From Actinomycetota bacterium (GTDB lineage Bacteria > Actinomycetota > Actinomycetes > Actinomycetales > Angustibacteraceae): 7,541 nt of DNA. The stretch's first letter is position 1. Each line of letters starts with the position of its first letter. Below the pieces are notes generated by a model. It was not told the DNA's origin and ran no database searches. It saw only the letters and a program-made list of their open reading frames with translations. Shown one piece after another: positions 1-6,167 of the stretch. Location of the stretch: contig JACMOY010000165.1 of assembly GCA_014377795.1 (NCBI GenBank), forward strand, positions 1-7,541. The letters are read 5' to 3'. The translations under genes were made by a program, and so were the position numbers.

Positions 1-53
1 AGCCGGGACGGCGTGTCGTGGGCGCGCCGCGCGGCAGCCGTGCCGAGAGTGCA

Positions 54-91
54 CGAAAGGGCCACCCGAGGTGTCTCGGGTGGCCCCTTCG
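54..91 (-). terminator. Terminator-like hairpin in left arm (probably reads leftward)
   Basis: Stem 59-70 pairs perfectly with 75-86 (12 bp, GGGCCACCCGAG type) around a 4-nt loop. Pairing extends to 54/91 with one mismatch at 58/87. In minus-strand RNA that position is a U-G wobble, while in plus-strand RNA it is A-C. The stem therefore folds slightly better when transcribed leftward. A TGA stop in an open minus-strand frame (112-114) lies about 20 nt before it. There is no long U tract, which is common for actinobacterial terminators. It could work in both directions. Confidence 0.72.
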
Positions 92-170
92 TGGTCTCTG
101 GCGAGCCGGCGTCAGCCGACCGGCGCGACGCTCAGCAGGTGCTGCTCGGTAGGTGCTGCACGCGGACTCG

Positions 171-221
171 GCGTTCGGCACCCGCCGGGGGCCCGCCCGC
201 CACCCTCCCGGTGACGGACGT
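171..221. other. Unique spacer of the inverted repeat
   Basis: This is the 51-nt loop between the two arms. It is extremely C/G-rich, with runs of C and G around 181-210, and shows no start codon with a ribosome site. I see no gene or recognised site in it. In an RNA spanning both arms it would form the terminal loop. Confidence 0.7.
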
Positions 222-298
222 CGAGTCCGCGCGCAGCAGCACTGATCAGCACCTGCTGAGCGTCTGCCGGTCGGCTGACGCCGGCTCGTCAGAGACCG

Positions 299-336
299 CG
301 AAGGGGCCACCCGAGACACCTCGGGTGGCCCTTTCG
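299..336 (+). terminator. Terminator-like hairpin in right arm (probably reads rightward)
   Basis: This is the mirror copy of the left-arm hairpin. Stem 304-315 pairs with 320-331 around the loop ACAC, and extends to 299/336 with a G-U wobble at 303/332 in plus-strand RNA. The downstream side carries a short T run (332-334). It lies 96 nt upstream of the dnaE -10 box, so it would stop incoming transcription before dnaE. No true U tract is present. Confidence 0.72.
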
Positions 337-431
337 TGCACTCTCGGCACGGCTGCCGTGCGGCGCGGCCACGACACGCCGTCCGGGCTGGGACGACGGG
401 CACGCCGGCCGCCGGTGTCGGTGCCGCGACC

Positions 432-437
432 TAGACT
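432..437 (+). promoter_or_regulatory. -10 box of a probable leaderless dnaE promoter
   Basis: TAGACT fits the actinobacterial TAnnnT -10 consensus. Its last T is followed by 8 nt and then the dnaE ATG, so transcription would begin at or within about 2 nt of the start codon. No purine-rich Shine-Dalgarno sequence lies before the ATG, which agrees with leaderless translation. No convincing -35 box is visible 16-19 nt upstream; that stretch is plain GC-rich sequence. The interval 390-431, between the inverted repeat and this box, shows nothing else recognisable. Confidence 0.6.
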
Positions 438-445
438 CTGGTCCC

Positions 446-3400
446 ATGCCCGCCAGCTCGACCGGTGACCCCGCGTCCTCCTTCGTGCACCTGCACGTGC
501 ACACCGAGTACTCGATGCTCGACGGCGCGGCCCGCATCGACGACCTGTTCACCGAGGCCGCGCACCAGGGCTCACCGGCACTCGCCACGACCGACCACGG
601 CTACATCTTCGGGGCCTACGAGTTCTGGAAGGCGGGCCGAAAGCACGGGGTCAAGCCGATCATCGGGCTCGAGGCCTACCTGACGCCCGGCACCCACCGC
701 ACCGACCGCACCCGGGTCAAGTGGGGCGCCGGCGGCCGCGACGACGTGTCGGGGTCGGGCGCCTACACGCACATGACGCTGCTGGCCCGCGACAACGAGG
801 GCATGCACAACCTGTTCCGGATGTCGTCGCTGGCCTCGCTCGAGGGGCACTACTTCAAGCCCCGCATGGACCGCGACCTGCTCGCGCGCTACGGCACCGG
901 GCTGATCGGCACGACCGGGTGCGCGGGCGGCGAGATCCAGACCCGGCTGCGCCTCGGTCAGTACGACCAGGCCCGTGCAGCCGCCGCCGAGCTGCGCGAC
1001 ATCTTCGGCCCCGAGAACTACTACGCCGAGATCATGGACCACGGCCTGGACGTCGAGCGCTCGACCATCAAGGACCTGCTGCGCCTGGCCAAGGACCTCG
1101 CGATCCCGCTGGTCGCCACCAACGACCTGCACTACACCCACGCCGCGGGTGCCACCGCCCACGCCGCCCTGCTGTGCGTGCAGTCCGGGTCGACCCTGGC
1201 CGACCCGGGCCGGTTCAAGTTCGAGGCCGACGAGTTCTACCTCAAGACCCCCGCCCAGATGCGCCACCTGTTCCGCGAGCTGCCCGAGGCGTGCGACAAC
1301 ACCCTGCTGATCGCCGAGCGCTGCGACGTCTCGTTCACCGAGGGCGAGGGGCAGTACATGCCTCGCTTCGCCTGCCCGGCGGGGGAGTCCGAGCAGTCCT
1401 GGTTCGTCAAGGAGGTCGAGGCCGGCCTGCACCGGCGCTACCCCGCGGGCATCAGCGACGCGGTGCGCCAGCGCGCCGAGTACGAGACCGAGGTCATCTG
1501 CTCGAAGGGGTACGCCGGGTACTTCCTGGTCGTCGCCGACTTCATCAGCTGGGCCAAGGCCAACAGCATCCGGGTCGGCCCCGGGCGCGGGTCGGGCGCG
1601 GGCGCGATGACGGCGTACGCCATGGGGATCACCGACCTCGACCCGCTGCAGCACGGGCTGATCTTCGAGCGGTTCCTCAACCCCGAGCGCATGTCGATGC
1701 CCGACTTCGACGTCGACTTCGACGAGCGCCGCCGCGGCGAGGTGATCCGTTACGTCACCGACAAGTACGGCGACGACCGGGTCGCCCAGATCGTCACCTA
1801 CGGCACGATCAAGGCCAAGCAGGCCGTCAAGGACGCCAGCCGGGTGCTCGGCTACCCGTTCGCGATGGGCGAGAAGATCACCAAGGCGATGCCCGCCGCG
1901 GTCATGGGCAAGGACGTCCCGCTCGCCGGCATCTTCGACAAGGCACACAAGCGCTACTCCGAGGGCGAAGAGTTCCGCCAGCTGCACGCCGGCGACCCCG
2001 ACGTCGCCAAGGTGGTCGAGACCGCGCTCGGGCTCGAGGGCCTCAAGCGGCAGTGGGGGGTGCACGCGGCCGGGGTCATCATGTCCAGCGAGCCGCTCGC
2101 CGGGTTGGTGCCGATCATGCGCCGTGAGCAGGACGGCCAGATCATCACCCAGTTCGACTACCCGAGCTGCGAGACGCTCGGCCTGGTCAAGATGGACTTC
2201 CTGGGCCTGCGCAACCTGACGATCCTGGACGACGCGCTGGTCAACGTGCGGGCCAGCCGCGGCATCACCGTCGACCTGGACGCCCTGAGCAAGGACCTCA
2301 CCGACCCGGTCACCTTCGAGCTGCTCTCGCGCGGCGACACCCTCGGGGTGTTCCAGTTCGACGGCACGCCGATGCGCGCCCTGCTACGGCTGATGAAGCC
2401 GGACAGCTTCGAGGACATCTCGGCCGTCGGAGCGCTCTACCGCCCCGGCCCGATGGGTGCGGGCTCGCACACGAACTACGCGCTGCGCAAGAACGGTCTG
2501 CAGCCGATCACCGCGATCCACCCCGAGCTCGAGAAGCCGCTGGAAGAGATCCTGGGCGCCACCTACGGCCTGATCGTCTACCAGGAGCAGGTCATCCTGA
2601 TCGCCCAGAAGCTGGCCGGGTACTCGCTCGGCAAGGCCGACCTGCTGCGCAAGGCCATGGGCAAGAAGAAGCGTGAGGTGCTGGACGCCGAGTTCGTCGG
2701 GTTCGAGGCCGGCATGCTCGCGAACGGGTACTCGCCGGCGGCGGTCAAGACCCTGTGGGACATCCTGGTCCCGTTCTCGGACTACGCGTTCAACAAGGCG
2801 CACAGTGCGGCGTACGGGCTGGTGTCGTACTGGACGGCGTACCTCAAGGCGAACTACCCGGCCGAGTACATGGCCGCGGTCCTGACCAGCGTCCGCGACG
2901 ACAAGGACAAGTCCGCGCTCTACCTGGCCGAGTGCCGGCGGATGGGCATCAAGGTGCTGCCGCCGGACGTCAACGAGTCGGCCGCCGACTTCACCCCGGT
3001 CGGCACCGACATCCGGTTCGGGCTGACCGCGATCCGCAACGTCGGCAGCAACGTCGTCGACGGCGTCGTCGCGGCCCGCGAGGCCAAGGGCCGGTACGGC
3101 TCGTTCGAGGACTTCCTGCGCAAGGTCCCGGCGGTGGTGTGCAACAAGCGCACCATCGAGTCGCTGGTCAAGGCCGGGGCGTTCGACTCCCTCGGTCACC
3201 CGCGGGCCGGGCTGGTGCGGGTGCACGAGGTGTACGTCGACTCCCTGGTGGACGAGAAGCGCAAGGAGTCCCAGGGCCAGGACTCGTTGTTCGGCGGCTT
3301 CGACGACGCGACGTCGCTGGGTCTGGCCGTGCTGCCGCCGGTGCCGCAGCTGGAGTGGGACAAGCGCGAGAAGCTGAAGTTCGAGCGCGACATGCTGGGC

Positions 3401-3994
3401 CTGTACGTCAGCGACCACCCCCTGTTCGGCGTCGAGCACGTGCTCTCGGGTGCTTCGGACTGCTCGATCGCCCAGCTGATGGCTGACGAGTCCCGCCCCG
3501 AGGGCTCGAGCGTGACGATCGCGGGCATGATCAGCGCCCTGGCGCGCAAGATGACCAAGAACGGCAACCCGTGGGCCATCGCCACCGTCGAGGACCTCGA
3601 GGGTTCGGTCGAGGTGATGTTCTTCCCCCAGACCTACCAGACGGTGTCGACGATCCTGGCCGAGGACCTCATCGTCGTGGTGCGCGGGCGGGTCAACCGC
3701 CGCGACGACGTGCCGAGCCTGGCCGCCCAGGAGCTCACCGTCCCCGACGTCAGCGAGGGCCCGCGCGGGCCGGTGGTCATCGCCCTGCCGCTGGTGCGCT
3801 GCACGCCGCCGGTGGCCGAGCGGCTCAAGGACGTGCTGGCCACCCACCCGGGGGTCACCGAGGTCCACCTGCGGCTGACCCAGGCCGGCAAGTCCACGGT
3901 GATGCGCCTGGACGACCGGCTGCGGGTGACGGCGAGCCCGGCCCTGTTCGGTGACCTCAAGGCGCTGCTCGGCCCGGCCTGCCTGATCGGCTGA
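446..3994 (+). CDS. dnaE: DNA polymerase III alpha subunit (replicative polymerase DnaE1)
   Basis: This is the catalytic subunit of the cytoplasmic chromosomal replicase. It is 1182 aa, the usual length for actinobacterial DnaE1. The N-terminal PHP domain (about 13-290) has the HLHVHTEYS motif (H15, H17, H19), D26, the D50-H51 pair, and N226-D227/H229. These metal-site residues are intact, as in proofreading-competent actinobacterial DnaE1. The palm follows with GPGRGSGAG at 378-386, catalytic D420 and D422 in MPDFDVDF, and the third aspartate D584 in KMDFLGL. The KAMGKKKREVL motif begins at 736. A QDSLF beta-clamp-binding motif sits at 945-949, after helix-hairpin-helix-type sequence, and an OB-fold lies near 1020-1095. 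The ATG is chosen because it follows the -10 box and gives the family's short N-terminal lead before FVHLH. Expression appears to be leaderless. Nothing is missing or broken. Confidence 0.98.
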   Translation: MPASSTGDPASSFVHLHVHTEYSMLDGAARIDDLFTEAAHQGSPALATTDHGYIFGAYEFWKAGRKHGVKPIIGLEAYLTPGTHRTDRTRVKWGAGGRDDVSGSGAYTHMTLLARDNEGMHNLFRMSSLASLEGHYFKPRMDRDLLARYGTGLIGTTGCAGGEIQTRLRLGQYDQARAAAAELRDIFGPENYYAEIMDHGLDVERSTIKDLLRLAKDLAIPLVATNDLHYTHAAGATAHAALLCVQSGSTLADPGRFKFEADEFYLKTPAQMRHLFRELPEACDNTLLIAERCDVSFTEGEGQYMPRFACPAGESEQSWFVKEVEAGLHRRYPAGISDAVRQRAEYETEVICSKGYAGYFLVVADFISWAKANSIRVGPGRGSGAGAMTAYAMGITDLDPLQHGLIFERFLNPERMSMPDFDVDFDERRRGEVIRYVTDKYGDDRVAQIVTYGTIKAKQAVKDASRVLGYPFAMGEKITKAMPAAVMGKDVPLAGIFDKAHKRYSEGEEFRQLHAGDPDVAKVVETALGLEGLKRQWGVHAAGVIMSSEPLAGLVPIMRREQDGQIITQFDYPSCETLGLVKMDFLGLRNLTILDDALVNVRASRGITVDLDALSKDLTDPVTFELLSRGDTLGVFQFDGTPMRALLRLMKPDSFEDISAVGALYRPGPMGAGSHTNYALRKNGLQPITAIHPELEKPLEEILGATYGLIVYQEQVILIAQKLAGYSLGKADLLRKAMGKKKREVLDAEFVGFEAGMLANGYSPAAVKTLWDILVPFSDYAFNKAHSAAYGLVSYWTAYLKANYPAEYMAAVLTSVRDDKDKSALYLAECRRMGIKVLPPDVNESAADFTPVGTDIRFGLTAIRNVGSNVVDGVVAAREAKGRYGSFEDFLRKVPAVVCNKRTIESLVKAGAFDSLGHPRAGLVRVHEVYVDSLVDEKRKESQGQDSLFGGFDDATSLGLAVLPPVPQLEWDKREKLKFERDMLGLYVSDHPLFGVEHVLSGASDCSIAQLMADESRPEGSSVTIAGMISALARKMTKNGNPWAIATVEDLEGSVEVMFFPQTYQTVSTILAEDLIVVVRGRVNRRDDVPSLAAQELTVPDVSEGPRGPVVIALPLVRCTPPVAERLKDVLATHPGVTEVHLRLTQAGKSTVMRLDDRLRVTASPALFGDLKALLGPACLIG

Positions 3995-4012
3995 GCGGGG
4001 CACGTCCGCGGA

Positions 4013-4030
4013 TCTGCCCACGGTGGCAGA
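4013..4030. promoter_or_regulatory. Small dyad between dnaE and the DUF3352 gene
   Basis: TCTGCC pairs with GGCAGA (6 bp) around a 6-nt centre. The dyad starts 19 nt after the dnaE stop and ends 11 nt before the candidate -10 box at 4042, so it covers the -35 position. It could be a weak dnaE terminator (it has no U tract) or an operator for the downstream unit. The symmetry is visible; the function is inferred. Confidence 0.35.
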
Positions 4031-4041
4031 GCGTGGCCGCT

Positions 4042-4047
4042 TACGCT
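4042..4047 (+). promoter_or_regulatory. Candidate -10 box for the DUF3352/membrane-protein unit
   Basis: TACGCT matches TAnnnT and lies in the only intergenic gap before the two-gene unit. The expected start of transcription, near 4054, would leave a leader of about 43 nt to the ATG at 4097. No good -35 hexamer is present; the region at 4019-4024 is part of the small dyad. Confidence 0.4.
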
Positions 4048-4085
4048 CGCAGGGCAACCGAGACGGTCGACCGTGACCACCAGCC

Positions 4086-4091
4086 GGGGGA
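4086..4091 (+). promoter_or_regulatory. Ribosome binding site that decides the DUF3352 start
   Basis: GGGGGA ends 5 nt before the ATG at 4097. The alternative in-frame GTG at 4073 has only weak purine content upstream. I therefore prefer the ATG, which removes 8 residues from the longest reading. Confidence 0.55.
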
Positions 4092-4096
4092 CCGCC

Positions 4097-5647
4097 ATGA
4101 CCAGCACGCCGCACGACCCGCACCGCCGCGACGAGCCCGACGTCATCGACCTCGGTTCGCCGGACGGCAGCGTCCTGCCGGCCCGGACGACGTCCCGCGG
4201 CGGCCGCCGTCGCGCGGGCGTCATCGGTGGCGGGGTCCTCGCGCTGGCCGTGGCCGGTGGGGCCGGCGCGTACGCCGTCAGCGCCCTCGGCGGCGGCGGT
4301 GCCCAGCCCGAGGTCGCGATCCCGTCGTCCGCCTTCGCGCTGGTGCGCGTCGACCTCGACCCCGCAGCGAGCCAGAAGCTCGACGCCCTGCGCTTCGCCC
4401 GCCGGTTCCCGGACGTCGGCTCCAGGCTCGGGTCCGGCGACGACCCGCGGCAGGCGATCTTCGAGGCGCTGACGAAGGACTCGACGCGCTCCGGTGACTA
4501 CGCCCGTGACGTCCAGCCGTGGCTGGGCCAGCGCGCCGCGCTCGCGGTGGTGCCCGGCGTCCAGCCACAGGACGACCCCGTCCCGCTCGTGGTGCTCGCC
4601 GTCACCGACGCAGGCGCGGCCCGCACCGGACTGGCGACGGTCGTCGGTGCGGGTCGGTGCGTGGTGTCCGGTGACTTCGCGGTCTGCGCCGCGGACGCCG
4701 GTCTGGCGCAGCGGGCGGTCACCGACGCCGGGCGCTCCTCGCTGGCCGACGACGCCGGGTTCTCGGACGCCGTGGCCGCCAACGGCGAGGACGGCGTCGC
4801 GCTGGCCTGGGCCGACCTGGCCAAGGCCAAGAGCGCGCTGCCGGCCCTGGCCAGCGCGCTGCGCTCCAGGGGCAGCCGGGCGGGGGCGCTCGGCTCGCTG
4901 GCCGGGGGCGGCGACCTCAAGGGCCGCTTCGTCGCCGCGGTGCGGTTCGACGGGCCCAACCTGGAGGTCGCCGGCCGGGTGGACGGAGCACCTCTACCGG
5001 CCGCGTCGGGTGCGGCTGGGGTCGGCGACCTGCCCGCGGGCACCCTCGTCGCGCTCGGGACCGGCGGCGCCGACGCCATCGTGAGCAGCGCGTGGACCCA
5101 GCTGCGCAGCACGTTCGCTGCCCAGGGGGGTGCTGACGCACTCGAGAGCCAGGTCGCCGCGATCAGGGACCAGTACGGCCTCAGCCTGCCCGGTGACCTG
5201 TCGGCGGCGCTCGGCGGCCGCGCCTCGGTGGCCTTCGGTGGACTCACGGACGGCGCCCCCGACGTCGCCGTGCGCACCTCGGGCGAGCCCGGGGCCGTGG
5301 CCACGCTGGTCGACACGGTCACCCGGCTCGCCTCGGGCGGGCTGACGCTGAGCACGGCGCGTTCGGGCTCGGACACCGTCGTCGCCTCGTCGAAGGCGTA
5401 TGCCGAGAAGGTCTCCACCGGCTCGGGGCTGGGCGCGTCCACGGTCTTCACCGGCGCGGTGCCGGGTTTCAAGGACGCCCAGCAGGTCGTGTTCGTCGAC
5501 GTCGCCGGGCTGGTCGCGCTGGCCAAGGGGTCGCTGGGCGCGGATGCTGCTGCGGTGCGCAACCTGCAACCCATCTCGGCCGTGGGCCTGACCGGGTCGC
5601 GCGACGGCTCGGTCGCCACCTTCGACCTGCGGCTGACCCCCGGATGA
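4097..5647 (+). CDS. DUF3352-type membrane-anchored protein of unknown function
   Basis: The protein is 516 aa from the ATG at 4097, or 524 aa if the GTG at 4073 is used. The first 40 residues are a hydrophilic, charged cytoplasmic tail ending in an arginine cluster (RRR at 37-39). One Ala/Gly/Val-rich transmembrane segment follows at about 41-64, then a long Ala/Gly/Ser/Asp-rich extracytoplasmic domain. The positive-inside rule gives N-in, C-out. The domain opens with IPSSAFALVRVDLDP, followed by an ALRFARRFPD stretch, which I recognise as the actinobacterial DUF3352 pattern. The only two cysteines, C188 and C197, are both outside and could form a disulfide. The stop overlaps the start of the next gene, so translation is probably coupled. 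No enzymatic motif is apparent. The family call rests on pattern recognition, not a search. Confidence 0.83.
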   Translation: MTSTPHDPHRRDEPDVIDLGSPDGSVLPARTTSRGGRRRAGVIGGGVLALAVAGGAGAYAVSALGGGGAQPEVAIPSSAFALVRVDLDPAASQKLDALRFARRFPDVGSRLGSGDDPRQAIFEALTKDSTRSGDYARDVQPWLGQRAALAVVPGVQPQDDPVPLVVLAVTDAGAARTGLATVVGAGRCVVSGDFAVCAADAGLAQRAVTDAGRSSLADDAGFSDAVAANGEDGVALAWADLAKAKSALPALASALRSRGSRAGALGSLAGGGDLKGRFVAAVRFDGPNLEVAGRVDGAPLPAASGAAGVGDLPAGTLVALGTGGADAIVSSAWTQLRSTFAAQGGADALESQVAAIRDQYGLSLPGDLSAALGGRASVAFGGLTDGAPDVAVRTSGEPGAVATLVDTVTRLASGGLTLSTARSGSDTVVASSKAYAEKVSTGSGLGASTVFTGAVPGFKDAQQVVFVDVAGLVALAKGSLGADAAAVRNLQPISAVGLTGSRDGSVATFDLRLTPG

Positions 5648-6156
5648 CGACGTCGACCACGATCGGGCCCCTGGCCGTCGCGCCGACCGGCGCACGGCGG
5701 CGGGCGGCGACCGTCGCCGTCGCCGTCCTCGCGCTCGGCGTGCTGCTGGGGGTGCTGTGGTGGGTGGCCGCACCGCTCGCCCGGGCCGACGTCCTCGACG
5801 GGCAGGTCTACCTCACCGGTCACCCCGAGCTGCAGGTCGCCCAGGACGGCTGGTTCGCCGCCATCACCGGACTCACCGGGGTGCTCGCCGCGACGGTCGT
5901 CTCACTGCGGCCCGGGCGCGGCGACGTCGCGTCGGCGGCACTGGGCCCGGTGCTCGGGCTCGTCGTCGCGGTCGTGGCGTGGCAGACCGGTGGTCTGCTC
6001 GGGCCTGAGTCGCTGGTCACCCAGGTCGCCGCTGGCTCGGCGCACCCGTTGACCCCGCTGCAGCTGCACGCGTACACGGCGCTGCTCGTGGGCCCGTTGC
6101 TGTTCACCACCACCCGGTTCCTCGCCGTCCTGTTCAGCGCCGAGCCCGCGGACTGA
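5644..6156 (+). CDS. Small four-TM membrane protein (possibly DUF2567-like)
   Basis: The protein is 170 aa and starts at the ATG of an ATGA overlap with the DUF3352 stop. There is no separate ribosome site, which implies translational coupling. Predicted hydrophobic segments lie at about 24-46 (containing VLLGVLWWVAAPLA), 68-87, 97-115 and 143-163. The loop between the first two has conserved-looking polar residues (DVLDGQVYLTGHPEL). An arginine pair or triplet before the first segment places the N-terminus inside. The layout resembles actinobacterial DUF2567 membrane proteins, but this is a recollection at moderate confidence. No catalytic motif is visible. It probably acts with the DUF3352 protein. 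It converges on the Lon-domain gene with a 4-nt gap. Confidence 0.82.
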   Translation: MTTSTTIGPLAVAPTGARRRAATVAVAVLALGVLLGVLWWVAAPLARADVLDGQVYLTGHPELQVAQDGWFAAITGLTGVLAATVVSLRPGRGDVASAALGPVLGLVVAVVAWQTGGLLGPESLVTQVAAGSAHPLTPLQLHAYTALLVGPLLFTTTRFLAVLFSAEPAD

Positions 6157-6167
6157 CCGCTCAGCGG
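6157..6167. other. Minimal palindrome between convergent genes
   Basis: CCGC-TCA-GCGG fills the 4-nt gap between the two stop codons and runs into the minus-strand stop (6161-6163). A 4-bp stem is too short to be a convincing terminator. No stronger hairpin with a T tract is seen nearby, so the two transcripts probably overlap at their 3' ends. Confidence 0.25.

Larger units (their letters stand above)
1..389. repeat. Large imperfect inverted repeat (foldback-like) upstream of dnaE
   Basis: The reverse complement of 222-389 aligns with 1-170 with about 10 mismatches and 2 single-base gaps, roughly 93% identity by hand alignment. The spacer is 51 nt (171-221). The longest perfect block is 60 nt, 32-91 against 299-358. 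The left arm matches from the first base of the window, so the repeat may extend further left. Each arm carries a terminator-like hairpin and a short stretch resembling a gene 3' end reading outward from the centre. No transposase or target-site duplication can be seen; the left flank is outside the window. It could be a decayed inverted duplication, a MITE-like foldback element, or a structured RNA locus. The repeat itself is directly visible; its origin and role are not known. Confidence 0.93.

Noticed and set aside
1..389. Inverted repeat as an assembly fold-back artefact
   Set aside because: A fold-back chimera should give near-identical arms. Here there are about ten substitutions and two indels plus a unique spacer. 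Read evidence would still be needed to exclude it fully.
1..445. CRISPR array or tRNA in the gene-free region
   Set aside because: The repeats are a single inverted pair, not direct repeats with spacers. No cloverleaf with anticodon and T-arm consensus was found.
13..468. Open plus-strand frame of 151 codons through the inverted repeat
   Set aside because: It crosses both repeat arms and terminator hairpins, overlaps the start of dnaE, has no ribosome site, and its translation is Arg/Ser/Pro-rich low-information sequence.
289..588. Minus-strand frame of 99 codons overlapping the right arm and dnaE start
   Set aside because: It is antisense to the conserved PHP domain, with no ribosome site or recognisable protein features; typical of high-GC shadow frames.
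572..2065. Long minus-strand frame (497 codons) opposite dnaE
   Set aside because: Long antisense frames are expected in very GC-rich coding DNA. The translation is a Val/Gly/Asp/Arg/His-rich mirror of the DnaE codons.
2384..4123. Long minus-strand frame (579 codons) opposite the dnaE 3' half
   Set aside because: Same reasoning; it is the complement of DnaE codons and has no domain pattern.
4498..5823. Minus-strand frame (441 codons) opposite the DUF3352 gene
   Set aside because: Ser/Ala/Pro-rich shadow. The plus strand has the coherent tail-TM-domain architecture and the ATGA coupling.
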